From an uncultured Collinsella sp. (GTDB lineage: Bacteria; Actinomycetota; Coriobacteriia; Coriobacteriales; Coriobacteriaceae), in assembly GCA_902464645.1 (NCBI GenBank), contig CABQKL010000067.1, positions 1 through 10,273 of the forward strand: a stretch of DNA of 10,273 nucleotides. The letters run 5' to 3'. Position numbers and translations under genes: made by a program. Shown here piece after piece: positions 1 through 7,502 of this stretch; the first letter of the stretch is position 1, and each line of letters opens with the position of its first letter. Below the pieces are notes generated by a model. The model ran no database searches and had not been told where the DNA came from. It was given only the letters and a program-made list of their open reading frames with translations.

Positions 1-232
1 CGGCGGGAACGGCCTGAGCGGCAGCGTCCTGAGCCTGGGCAAGCTGAGCCTGCGTGTCAGCAAGCTGCTGCTCGGTGGCAGTCAGACGACCCTTAAGATC
101 GACAATCTTGGCAAGCATAGCGTCAACCTCGGAGGACAGCGTCTCCAAAAAGACGTCGACCTCGGCGGGATCATAGCCGCGCTTGGCCTCAGAGAAAGTC
201 TGAGCCTGGATGTCAGCAGGGGTAATAGCCAT
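1..232 (-). CDS. divIVA: DivIVA-family polar/septal coiled-coil protein, N-terminal part (3' end outside window)
   Basis: The visible 77 codons begin with ATG at 232-230. They follow AAAGGAG eight bases upstream, a clear ribosome binding site. The N-terminus (residues 1-30) matches the DivIVA/GpsB membrane-binding domain: an ITPADI start, Phe13, a basic pair Lys17-Arg18, then GYDPAEVDVFLE. In this family the exposed Phe and the basic residue insert into curved membrane at poles and septa. From about residue 30 the protein becomes Ala/Gln/Leu-rich with heptad-like spacing (LTATEQQLADTQAQLAQAQ), the expected coiled coil. In actinobacteria the family (DivIVA/Wag31) organises polar growth; in Bacillus it positions division inhibitors. 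It is the last gene of the division cluster seen here, 62 bases after yggT. The C-terminal part cannot be judged because the gene runs off the window. Confidence 0.92.
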   Translation of the reverse strand, partial: MAITPADIQAQTFSEAKRGYDPAEVDVFLETLSSEVDAMLAKIVDLKGRLTATEQQLADTQAQLAQAQDAAAQAVPA

Positions 233-294
233 AACAAGTTCTCCTTTTTCATCGCCTCGGCGCTGGGCGCCCGACATGAGTTACTGAGCCAGTT

Positions 295-576
295 CTATAC
301 GAGTATACCTATAAGAAGCTGCAGAATCAGCCTCTGCACCAACTGCAACGCAATAATTGCAACGACCGGCGAAAAATCAACGCCACCCATCGGCGGAATA
401 AACCGACGAAACAGGTTGAGCCACGGACCGCAGACGCTATCGAGCACCGCGGCGATATCCTGCAGCAGGCCGCCCTGCTTCATGGGAATCCACGTCATAA
501 AGCAATAGACCACAATGAGCGTGGAGTAGAAGTTGAACAGCGTGTTGACCAGCTGAACAATGGTGTAGATGTTGAT
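295..576 (-). CDS. yggT: YggT/YlmG-family small membrane protein with a probable non-canonical start codon
   Basis: The protein has two hydrophobic segments. The first runs from about INIYTIVQLVN to CFMTW, the second from about VDFSPVVAIIALQ to the C-terminal LLIGILV. Between them are the family hallmarks: Pro and Trp at the end of helix 1, a loop with PWLNLFRRFIPP, then MGGVDFSPVVAI, matching the YggT pattern fRrliPpigGiDlSPi. YggT/YlmG proteins are small integral membrane proteins near sepF, linked to division and membrane/nucleoid organisation; no biochemical activity is firmly assigned. A GTG at 513 would drop nearly all of helix 1 (72 residues). The reading frame stays open upstream to the sepF stop at 598-600 but has no ATG, GTG or TTG there. 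GAGGAG (588-583) lies six bases before ATC (576-574), so I chose ATC, giving 93 residues, close to the family's usual length. Product call is firm; the start is inference. Confidence 0.82.
   Translation of the reverse strand: MNIYTIVQLVNTLFNFYSTLIVVYCFMTWIPMKQGGLLQDIAAVLDSVCGPWLNLFRRFIPPMGGVDFSPVVAIIALQLVQRLILQLLIGILV
302..330 (-). promoter_or_regulatory. possible divIVA promoter inside the 3' end of yggT
   Basis: On the minus strand TATACT (307-302) matches the -10 consensus at five of six positions. Seventeen bases upstream the hexamer is CTGATT (330-325), a poor -35. It would allow divIVA to be transcribed separately from yggT. Between it and the divIVA start lies a small hairpin (GGCGC, loop CCA, GCGCC). 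This rests on hexamer matching only. Confidence 0.22.
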
Positions 577-582
577 GGGAAT

Positions 583-588
583 CTCCTC
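583..588 (-). promoter_or_regulatory. Shine-Dalgarno-like GAGGAG pointing to an ATC start of yggT
   Basis: GAGGAG starts nine bases after the sepF stop codon. The spacing to ATC at 576 is six bases. A nearer ATT (582) touches the motif, and a second ATC (570) is 12 bases away. No standard start codon exists in this frame before GTG 513, so this site is the best available guide to where YggT begins. Confidence 0.5.
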
Positions 589-597
589 GTCTTGGGT

Positions 598-1323
598 TTA
601 CTTAAGGTAGCCGTCGGCGCGCAGCTTCTTGAGGTCCGAATCCTTAACCTCGCAGCCGGCGGGCAGCACCATAAACACGCGATCGCCCACCTCTTTGACC
701 GTAGCGCCCAGGCCGCAGGCAAAGCCATAGCTAAAGTCCAGGACACGCTTGGCGACCTCGGTGCGAACGCCAACAAAAATCAGCGCAACGGGCTGCTTGG
801 TGCGCACACGGCGGACAACGGTCTCGACATCGTCATAGCTCTCGGGACGCAGAACATAGGCAGGCAGCTGCGGCGTGGCGTTAATGATGTTGCTCGCATA
901 GGCCGAGGCGTCGCTCGGCGCAGGAGCGGGCGCAGGTGCCGCGGCGCGAGCGCGAGCGCTCTCGGCATAGCTCGACGGCGTGTCGTAAGCGCCGGGACGA
1001 TAGCCGCCCGCGACACTATCCTGAGAACGCGACGGCGGATTGTACGTTGTTGCATGACGGGAGTCATCGCCGACCAGCTGGCCGGAGCGCGTGTACACCG
1101 CTACAGACTCGGCCTCACCGCGGCGCGTCTGGCCCAGCAGGCCGTTACTCGGCTCGTCCTGGGTATAGAAGCCCTCGCCCGAGGTACCGCTGTAGCCGTT
1201 GTTCTGATAGCCATCATCGTAGCCGTCATCGTAGCCGTAGTCGTCATCCTGGTCATAGCTCTGGTCGTAACCCTGCTGGCCGCCCAGGTGCATCTTATTT
1301 TTAATCTCGTCAAGGAAGCCCAT
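598..1323 (-). CDS. sepF: SepF, membrane anchor of the FtsZ ring, with a long disordered linker
   Basis: The product has 241 residues, against about 150 for the Bacillus protein. Residues 1-13 (MGFLDEIKNKMHL) form the typical amphipathic membrane-targeting helix. Residues 14-150 are a low-complexity linker: a Tyr/Asp/Gly-rich part (about 18-45, repeats of YDDG) and an Ala/Pro-rich part (ARARAAAPAPAPAP). The SepF fold lies at about 155-225 (AYVLRPESYDDVETVV, then RVLDFSYGFACGLG, the family's R-x-hydrophobic-D-F-x-x-G signature, then FMVLPAG). SepF binds the FtsZ C-terminal tail and tethers it to the membrane; actinobacteria, which lack FtsA, depend on it. FtsZ in this window keeps that tail. 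The start ATG follows GAGAGGA by seven bases. yggT follows in the same frame directly after the TAA stop. Confidence 0.93.
   Translation of the reverse strand: MGFLDEIKNKMHLGGQQGYDQSYDQDDDYGYDDGYDDGYQNNGYSGTSGEGFYTQDEPSNGLLGQTRRGEAESVAVYTRSGQLVGDDSRHATTYNPPSRSQDSVAGGYRPGAYDTPSSYAESARARAAAPAPAPAPSDASAYASNIINATPQLPAYVLRPESYDDVETVVRRVRTKQPVALIFVGVRTEVAKRVLDFSYGFACGLGATVKEVGDRVFMVLPAGCEVKDSDLKKLRADGYLK
1210..1245 (-). repeat. three tandem 12-bp units inside sepF encoding (D/Y)-D-x-G repeats
   Basis: Plus-strand units GCCATCATCGTA, GCCGTCATCGTA and GCCGTAGTCGTC lie head to tail. On the coding strand they give DDYG-YDDG-YDDG in the acidic linker. The period is a multiple of three, so copy-number slippage would change linker length without breaking the frame. 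Confidence 0.7.
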
Positions 1324-1350
1324 GGTTGTGTCCTCTCACGGTTTAGTGCA

Positions 1351-1383
1351 GGCGCTCTGTAAACCAGTGCGCACTTCAGAGCC
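1351..1383 (-). other. imperfect inverted repeat between yggS and sepF
   Basis: On the minus strand GGGCTCTG pairs with CAGAGCGCC, allowing one bulged G, around a 17-base loop that itself contains the palindrome GTGCGCAC. It ends about 27 bases before the sepF start and has no following T-run, so it is not a terminator. It may be an RNA processing or leader structure, or chance in GC-rich DNA. Confidence 0.25.
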
Positions 1384-2121
1384 CTATTTTACTGCAAACT
1401 CCGGGCTAAATACTACCCTGCCCAGGCGAACGAGCGTAGAGCCCTCCTCAAGGGCAGGCTCAAAGTCCTCGCTCATGCCGCAAGAAAGCTCGGGCAGCCT
1501 CAGATCGGGATGCGCCGCCTCCAACTCATCCCTCAGCTCTCGCAGCCCGGCAAAGGTGCGACGCGCCACATCCTTGTTCCCCCGAGGGGCCATAGTCATA
1601 AGGCCCTGCACACAAATTCCCTCAAGTTCCGCAAGCTCGCCGGCAGCGCCACGAATCTCATCGGGCGAAAAACCGCCCTTGGACTCCTCGCCGCTTACGT
1701 TAACCTCGATCAGCACCTGCTGGGGGGCGGCGAGCTCGCCAGCTTCGATCTTGCGAATGGCACGGCTCGAGATCGCCTGCGCCAAATGAAGCGACCCCAC
1801 CGAATGAATCAGCTCGGCCGAGCCCAACACCGCGTTGATCTTGTTGGTCTGAAGGTTGCCAATCATGTCGAAGCGCACCTCGGGCAGCTCCGGATGATCC
1901 GCCAGACCTGCAAGTTTGCGGACGAGCTCTTGCGGGCGGTTCTCGGCAAAATGGCGATATCCCACCTGGATGGCCGCGATGGTCTCATCGACGCCGACGG
2001 TCTTGGACACGGCAATCAAACGCGCGGCATCACGGGGCCTCCCGGCGCGATCGAGCGCGGCATAGAAACGCTCGAGTATCTGCTCGCGGCGAGCGCGCAT
2101 TACATTCAAATAGTTATCCAT
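1384..2121 (-). CDS. yggS: YggS/YlmE-family pyridoxal-phosphate-binding homeostasis protein
   Basis: This is a 245-residue TIM-barrel protein of the PLPBP/YggS family. Lys40 in AVSKT is the expected Schiff-base lysine for pyridoxal phosphate. Other family blocks appear in order: FAENRPQE (FGENRVQE in others), MIGNLQTNK (IGHLQTNK), IEVNVSGEESKGG (QVNISGEESK.G), GLMTMAP, and near the end CGMSEDFEPALEEGSTLVRLGRVVF (GMS.D...AI..GST.VRIG). The family has no known catalysis; it buffers PLP and affects amino-acid and vitamin B6 balance. It sits beside sepF in many Gram-positives (ylmE). A TTG at 2127 also opens the frame, but GGAGG (2135-2131) is nine bases from ATG 2121 and only three from TTG, so I chose ATG. 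sepF starts 60 bases downstream. Upstream is phoU rather than the usual ylmD. Confidence 0.93.
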   Translation of the reverse strand: MDNYLNVMRARREQILERFYAALDRAGRPRDAARLIAVSKTVGVDETIAAIQVGYRHFAENRPQELVRKLAGLADHPELPEVRFDMIGNLQTNKINAVLGSAELIHSVGSLHLAQAISSRAIRKIEAGELAAPQQVLIEVNVSGEESKGGFSPDEIRGAAGELAELEGICVQGLMTMAPRGNKDVARRTFAGLRELRDELEAAHPDLRLPELSCGMSEDFEPALEEGSTLVRLGRVVFSPEFAVK

Positions 2122-2171
2122 TGCCAATCGCCTCCGCTAACAGCACAACAAGTAGTCCCATGCTAACGCAA

Positions 2172-2203
2172 GAGCGCAGCCCCGCATCCGCAAGGCCGCG
2201 CTC
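2172..2203 (-). terminator. hairpin after phoU, weak or attenuating terminator
   Basis: On the minus strand GAGCGCGGCC pairs with GGCTGCGCTC: ten base pairs including one G-U, with a 12-base loop. The 3' side is followed by only TTGCGTTA, a poor U-tract. The hairpin begins 37 bases after the phoU stop and ends about 50 bases before yggS. It could partly terminate the pst-phoU transcript or protect its 3' end; read-through into yggS looks likely. Confidence 0.45.
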
Positions 2204-2240
2204 CCTTAGGTATTTACAATCTCTCAACGAACGGGGTACC

Positions 2241-3098
2241 CTACTCCTCGTCGTCCTCGGCATCATCCTCGTCCTCAAGATGATCCAACAGGTAGCGAAG
2301 ACCCTCGCTCACCTCGTTAGCGGGCACCTTGGCAACAAAGCGTGCATCCACGGCGGGCCTCATAATGACGCCCTCGCCCGAAGGCACGCGCATGCTCTCG
2401 AGCTCGTCCTCATCCGTACAGGCGATATCGCCGGCAGTCATACGCTGTCCGGTCAAAAGGAAGGTCAGACGGCAGGCGGCATCGATGGAAATCGAGGCAA
2501 TGCGATCGAGGTAGCGCGAAACCATGATGGCACGGCGCAGGTCGTCATAGTTGCTGTCGTCGTCCATAAAATCGCCGGTGTCCATGCGGTTAAAGGTACG
2601 GAAGAACTTCTCGTACGCCGCATGTACCGGCTCATCCTCAACGGCCAGGTTGCAGATGATGGACATGTCGTTGGTGACGAGCGCGGACAGCGACGAGCCC
2701 AGCACCTGGTACACGGCCTCGGCCTCGGCCTCAACCGTGCCGACGAGCTCCTGAGGCAGCGAGATGTCGGCCTTGACCATGTGACGCGTGGCGCGGCAGA
2801 TCTGGCGAACCTTATCGGTCATGCGCTGCAGGTTAAAGTCGACGTAGATAATCGTCTGCAGCAAACGGAAGTCGGAGGCGACCGGCGACTGCGTAGCGAT
2901 CAGGTTGTAGCACACGGCCTCCAAGTTGGCGCAGCGAGCATCAATCGAAAGCGTGCGCTTCTTGGTCTTAGTGGCGAGCTTGCGGTCGTCGGTCACATAG
3001 GCCTTCACGGCGTCGTGAAGGGCAAGATCGACGGCCTCGTAGATGCTCAACATCTCGTGACGGGCCTCGATGAGCTGACGGGAAAACAGTTTGCGCAT
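2241..3098 (-). CDS. phoU: PhoU-family phosphate signalling protein with degenerate metal motifs and an acidic tail
   Basis: The product has 285 residues, longer than the usual 220-240. It shows two PhoU helical repeats (about 1-108 and 115-218) and ends the pst operon, as PhoU genes usually do. PhoU is a cytoplasmic regulator that links PstSCAB transport to the PhoR sensor kinase and limits phosphate uptake. The ExxxD metal-cluster motifs are altered: repeat 1 reads QRMTD (91-95), with Gln for Glu; repeat 2 reads DRIAS (198-202), with Ser for the last Asp, and the following His is missing too. An acidic insert (GDFMDDDSNYDD, about 175-186) precedes the second motif. A tail of about 65 residues (220-285) ends in a run of Asp/Glu. 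ATG 3098 has GGAG six bases upstream. It is separated from pstB by 92 bases, the widest gap within the operon. Confidence 0.9.
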   Translation of the reverse strand: MRKLFSRQLIEARHEMLSIYEAVDLALHDAVKAYVTDDRKLATKTKKRTLSIDARCANLEAVCYNLIATQSPVASDFRLLQTIIYVDFNLQRMTDKVRQICRATRHMVKADISLPQELVGTVEAEAEAVYQVLGSSLSALVTNDMSIICNLAVEDEPVHAAYEKFFRTFNRMDTGDFMDDDSNYDDLRRAIMVSRYLDRIASISIDAACRLTFLLTGQRMTAGDIACTDEDELESMRVPSGEGVIMRPAVDARFVAKVPANEVSEGLRYLLDHLEDEDDAEDDEE

Positions 3099-3118
3099 GG
3101 TTCACTCCAATCAGTTGG

Positions 3119-3139
3119 GTGCGGTCATGCCGCCCGCAC
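3119..3139 (-). other. short hairpin in the pstB-phoU gap
   Basis: GTGCGG and CCGCAC pair over a nine-base loop, just upstream of the phoU ribosome binding site (GGAG ending six bases before ATG 3098). There is no T-run, so it is not a terminator. The 92-base gap also holds CGGTGCG twice and the palindrome CCGATCGG. It could be an mRNA processing point that sets phoU levels apart from pstB; no promoter is obvious. Confidence 0.3.
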
Positions 3140-3190
3140 AGTGAATACGCACCGGACCAGATCCGATCGGCTTGGGACTAGTCGCACCGA

Positions 3191-3994
<804 letters not shown>

Positions 3995-4006
3995 GGGACT
4001 CCTTAA

Positions 4007-4912
4007 CTAGCGGCGCTTGCGCGACAGATAACGCGCAAACAGGTTGAAGGCCAGAATAATCGCCATCAGCAAAAGCGCAGTGCCGTAGGCTGCGTTCATG
4101 TTGATGCCGTCGTTGGCAAGCAAATAGAGGTGAACGGTCATGGGACGACCGGAATCGAGCGGCGAGATCGGCAGATTGATGGCCTGACCCATGGTGTAGA
4201 GCACCACCGCGGTCTCGCCGATGGCGCGACCGATGGCAAGGACGATGCCGGTGGCAATGCGGCCAAAGGCAGAAGGAAGCACGATCTTGGAGACGACCTG
4301 CCACTTGGTGGCGCCCAGGCCATATGCGCCCCAACGGATATAGCGCGGAACGGCGCGAATTGCCTCCTCGGTGGTGCGCATGACGATGGGCAGCATCAGA
4401 AGCGCCAGCGCCAGAGCGGCCGAAACCATCGAAAGGCCCAGGCCCATGGCCTCAACAAACAAGGCGTAACCAAAGAGGCCCATAACGATGGAAGGCACCG
4501 AGGCCAGGGCATCGGCAGCATAGCGAATGATGTCGACGACCTTGCCCTGCTTGGCGTATTCGGCCAGATAGACCGCAGCCAAGACGGCAACCGGCGTGCA
4601 GATGAGCATGGCGAGCGCCGTCACGTAGATGGTCGAGACGATCGTGGGCCAGATGCCACCCTCGGCGTTTACGCCCTGCGGCCAGCCGAAGATAAAGTCG
4701 AGCGAGATATGCGGAAGACCGTTGATGACCACGTAGGCGATGATGGCAAGCAACACCAGGGTGGTGATATAGGCCGCGGCGCGAAACACGCCGAGCATAA
4801 TCTTGTTGGACAGGTCCTTGTTGATGCGGCCCTTCTTGCCATGGGAAAGGGCACGCTTGATGAGCTCGCGCGACGATGTCGTATCGACCGTCGTGTCAAC
4901 GGAATCGGACAT
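4007..4912 (-). CDS. pstA: PstA, phosphate ABC importer permease subunit
   Basis: This 301-residue integral membrane protein has a cytoplasmic N-terminus of about 40 residues and six predicted membrane helices, the first around FRAAAYITTLVLLAIIAYVVI. The cytoplasmic EAA loop that docks on PstB is clear in the second half (EEAIRAVPRYIRWGAYGLGATKWQ cut to its core: GAYGLGATKWQ), followed by IGRAIGETAVVLYTMGQA, a block typical of PstA. With PstC it forms the channel through which PstS-delivered phosphate passes. The start ATG at 4912 lies three bases after the pstC stop; its ribosome binding site (AGGGGG) falls inside the end of pstC, which suggests translational coupling. It ends with a basic SRKRR tail on the cytoplasmic side. 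Confidence 0.96.
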   Translation of the reverse strand: MSDSVDTTVDTTSSRELIKRALSHGKKGRINKDLSNKIMLGVFRAAAYITTLVLLAIIAYVVINGLPHISLDFIFGWPQGVNAEGGIWPTIVSTIYVTALAMLICTPVAVLAAVYLAEYAKQGKVVDIIRYAADALASVPSIVMGLFGYALFVEAMGLGLSMVSAALALALLMLPIVMRTTEEAIRAVPRYIRWGAYGLGATKWQVVSKIVLPSAFGRIATGIVLAIGRAIGETAVVLYTMGQAINLPISPLDSGRPMTVHLYLLANDGINMNAAYGTALLLMAIILAFNLFARYLSRKRR

Positions 4913-4915
4913 AGC

Positions 4916-5848
4916 CTACCCCCTCTTCTTTGAAATCAGGCGAACGATACCCACCAGTGCAGCTGAGATGATAAACAGGACCACGCCCATGCCAAACAGA
5001 GCCGAGCGATGCAGGCCCGAGGAATAGCTCATGTCGAGTGCGATCTGGCTCGTGAGCGTCGAGATGGGGCTCGAGATGCTATCTGGAATGACCGGGGCGT
5101 TGCCCACGACCATCAGCACGGCCATGGTCTCACCGATGGCACGCCCCATACCCAAGACAATTGCATCGACAATGCCCAGCTTGGCTGCAGGCAGCACGAC
5201 CTTGTAGATGGTCTGCCACTTGGTGGCACCCATGGCATAGGACGCCTCGCGAATGCCCATGGGGATGGAATTGAGGGCATCGATCGTGAGCGTGGTAATG
5301 GTGGGAACGATCATGATGGCAAGCACAAACCACGCCGTCAGCGCGCCAAAGCCAAGACCGCCGGTCAGCTGCGCGATAAACGGGCGGATGATGACCATGC
5401 CAAAGAAGCCGTAGATGATGGAGGGGATGCCCGCCAGCAGGTCGACGGCGGGGCTGATGAGCCTGCGCACGCGCTTGCTGGCGATCTCGACCAGATATAC
5501 AGCCGTGCCCACACCCAGGGGCACGCCCATGGCGAGCGCACCGACCGTCACCAGACCAGAGCCCGCCAGCAGCGACATGATGCCGTAGTGGCCCTCGGAT
5601 GGCGCCCACGTAAAGCTAAAGAAGTCCGCCAGGCCGATGTCGGTAAAGACGGGCAGCGCCGAGTACGTGGTAAAGACAAAGATCAGGATAACGGTGACGA
5701 CCGCCAAGAACGCGCAGGCAAAGAAGATCCACTGCAGCGCCTTCTCCTTGAGATAGGTGCTACGCGACACCAACGCCAACTCACGCTTTTTGGGCGTCTG
5801 AGCCTCCTGCTCAATCTGGGGGGTTTCCTGTGCTTCCACGCTACTCAC
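4916..5848 (-). CDS. pstC: PstC, phosphate ABC importer permease subunit
   Basis: The product has about 310 residues with six predicted membrane helices. A charged N-terminal stretch of about 38 residues precedes helix 1 (WIFFACAFLAVVTVILIFVF). The periplasmic segment with FTDIGLADFFSFTWAPSEGHYGI is typical of PstC, as is the docking loop GIREASYAMGATKWQTIYKV and the later MGRAIGETMAVLMVVGNAP. GTG at 5848 overlaps the pstS stop by eight bases (GTGAGTAG). A second in-frame GTG at 5839 is eight bases after the GGGGAG motif and fits the ribosome binding site better; it would give 307 residues and no overlap. Either way the genes are translationally coupled. Start choice is uncertain; identity is not. 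Confidence 0.95.
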   Translation of the reverse strand: MSSVEAQETPQIEQEAQTPKKRELALVSRSTYLKEKALQWIFFACAFLAVVTVILIFVFTTYSALPVFTDIGLADFFSFTWAPSEGHYGIMSLLAGSGLVTVGALAMGVPLGVGTAVYLVEIASKRVRRLISPAVDLLAGIPSIIYGFFGMVIIRPFIAQLTGGLGFGALTAWFVLAIMIVPTITTLTIDALNSIPMGIREASYAMGATKWQTIYKVVLPAAKLGIVDAIVLGMGRAIGETMAVLMVVGNAPVIPDSISSPISTLTSQIALDMSYSSGLHRSALFGMGVVLFIISAALVGIVRLISKKRG

Positions 5849-6677
5849 TCCCCTTTCCGTCGTTGGTGACGGGAATAAAGCCCGCCTCGCGAATCTGCTT
5901 GTCCATCTTCTCGGACGTCACATAGTCAATGTAGTCCTGCGCCTGATGCGAAGGCGTACCCTTCACAAAGAAGTAAAGGTCGCGCGAGATGGGATAGCCG
6001 CCACTTGCGACCGTCTTCTCGGATGCCTCGACATGGTTGACCGAAACGGCCTTAACCGAGGTCGTGGCGTTGAGGCTCTCGACAAAACCCAGCGAGATGT
6101 AGCCAATGGCGCCATGCGAGCGGGACACGACGTCGCGCACTTGGCCCGTACCCGAAAGAACGGCCGAGCGGCGATCGAACGGCGTGCCGTCCATCACGAT
6201 GGTACGGAAGGCCTCGCGCGTACCGGACGCCTCATCGCGGTTGATAACCTGAATCTTCAGGTCCTCTCCGCCGACTTCCTTCCAGTTGGTGATCTTGCCG
6301 GCGTAAATATCGCGGAGCTGCTCGGTCGAGAGATTGTCGACCGGGTTGTCGTCGTTCACGATGACTGCGATGCCGTCGTGCGCGATTACGATCGGGGTCA
6401 GGCCAAGGTCTTGTTCGTCGGCATTGAGGCCACGAGACGAGCTGGCGATGTCGGCCGTGCCGTTGCTGACGGCCTCGATACCCGCAGAGGAGCCAAGGCC
6501 GGAGACGAGCACATCGGTGCCGGCCTCTTCCTTAAAGCCCTCAGCTGCGATCTCGGCAATGGGAAGGCACGTGGTCGAGCCGGCCACGGTAATAGAAGAT
6601 GTGGAAGATCCCGAGGAGCAAGCACACAGCGTGAGCGTAAGCACTGCAGCACTCAGGACCGATGCGATCTTTCTCAT
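5841..6677 (-). CDS. pstS: PstS, phosphate-binding lipoprotein
   Basis: This 278-residue secreted protein begins with a lipoprotein signal peptide: basic MRK, hydrophobic ASVLSAAVLTLTL, then a lipobox with the acylated residue probably Cys20 (LCAC). A short Ser-rich linker follows. The phosphate-binding residues typical of PstS are in place: AGSTT (32-36), GLGSSAGI (60-67), ADIASSSR (75-82) and RDEASGTR (147-154). PstS captures phosphate outside the membrane and passes it to PstC/PstA. The ATG at 6677 shares ATGA with the pgeF stop. Its frame stays open further upstream through pgeF, but the signal peptide marks the real start. It lacks the longer N-terminal region of some actinobacterial PstS proteins. 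Confidence 0.95.
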   Translation of the reverse strand: MRKIASVLSAAVLTLTLCACSSGSSTSSITVAGSTTCLPIAEIAAEGFKEEAGTDVLVSGLGSSAGIEAVSNGTADIASSSRGLNADEQDLGLTPIVIAHDGIAVIVNDDNPVDNLSTEQLRDIYAGKITNWKEVGGEDLKIQVINRDEASGTREAFRTIVMDGTPFDRRSAVLSGTGQVRDVVSRSHGAIGYISLGFVESLNATTSVKAVSVNHVEASEKTVASGGYPISRDLYFFVKGTPSHQAQDYIDYVTSEKMDKQIREAGFIPVTNDGKGSE

Positions 6678-7474
6678 AGCATCACGCCGATCGCAGCATG
6701 GCGCCCACAGGTGCCGCCCTCGTTGCGGTAGGAATAAAAGCGGTCGTTCTGACGAACGGTGGAAAGCTTGGTGTCCACAATGCTGCTCGCCTCGACGCCG
6801 GCGTCCATCAGCGCCTCGCGAATGGCGGCGGAAAGATCGAGCATACGAGAAGCAGAGGCATCGATGCACGCGAACTCGGCGGCAAAGCGATCCATAAGTT
6901 CTTGGGACACCTCGTACTCGTCGCCCAGGATATGGGGCCCAATGTAGGCAGAGATGTCGTCCGGCTTGCAGCCAGCCGCCTCGCAGAGCGCTTGGCACGC
7001 CTTGGCGGAAATGCGCGCAATCGTGCCCTTCCAGCCAGAGTGCACCACGGCAAAGCCGCCGGGAGCCACCAGCACCACGGGAACGCAATCGGCAAAGCAG
7101 AGCATCACGGGTACCTCACGGGCCATGCAGACGATGGCATCGCAGCCCTCGGCAATCTGCTCGCGAATGTTCTCGAGATCATCAGCACCGTTCGAGGTCA
7201 CCGTCACGACATGGTCACCGTGTACTTGATTGGGAACAAGCAGGTTGTGCTCGCACTCGGCGGCACCCAAGGCCTCGAGTGCGCGGCGACGATTTTCTTG
7301 AACGGCAAAGGGGTCATCGCCAACATGCGAGCCCAGATTGAGTAAGGAGTACGCATCTTCGGAAACACCGCCGGCGCGTTCGGTAAAAGCAAAGCGAACA
7401 TCGTGCGTCGCGCCCTCTACCAACGTAACTCCATCATGGTCGACACGCGAAACGCTGTCCGCACGTGCTGCCAT
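6674..7474 (-). CDS. pgeF: PgeF/YlmD/LACC1-family multi-copper-oxidase-like (DUF152) enzyme
   Basis: The product has 266 residues. The catalytic zinc ligands of the YfiH/LACC1 family are visible: His85 in NQVHGDH, Cys130 in FADCVP and His145 in VHSGWKGT (GWRGT in most members). The C-terminal DRFYSYRNEGGTCGRHAAI block also matches. Family members are purine nucleoside phosphorylases/adenosine deaminases, and the E. coli protein acts as peptidoglycan editing factor, removing wrongly added L-Ser from muropeptide precursors. Which activity dominates here cannot be read from sequence. ATG 7474 follows AGGAGG at seven bases, a near-perfect site. It is cut off from ftsZ by a terminator and overlaps pstS by ATGA, so it heads the phosphate operon rather than closing the ftsZ one. 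Confidence 0.94.
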   Translation of the reverse strand: MAARADSVSRVDHDGVTLVEGATHDVRFAFTERAGGVSEDAYSLLNLGSHVGDDPFAVQENRRRALEALGAAECEHNLLVPNQVHGDHVVTVTSNGADDLENIREQIAEGCDAIVCMAREVPVMLCFADCVPVVLVAPGGFAVVHSGWKGTIARISAKACQALCEAAGCKPDDISAYIGPHILGDEYEVSQELMDRFAAEFACIDASASRMLDLSAAIREALMDAGVEASSIVDTKLSTVRQNDRFYSYRNEGGTCGRHAAIGVML

Positions 7475-7502
7475 ACTAAAGCCTCCTAATAACACAAGTA
7501 TC

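Noticed and set aside
592..1362. Plus-strand open frame of 256 codons opposite sepF, with a hydrophobic Val/Ile-rich end
   Set aside because: The hydrophobic stretch is the reverse complement of the sepF Tyr/Asp repeat region. No ribosome binding site or neighbour supports it.
5841..7088. Extended in-frame version of pstS reaching into pgeF
   Set aside because: The lipoprotein signal peptide begins at 6677, and the upstream stretch is pgeF read in another frame.
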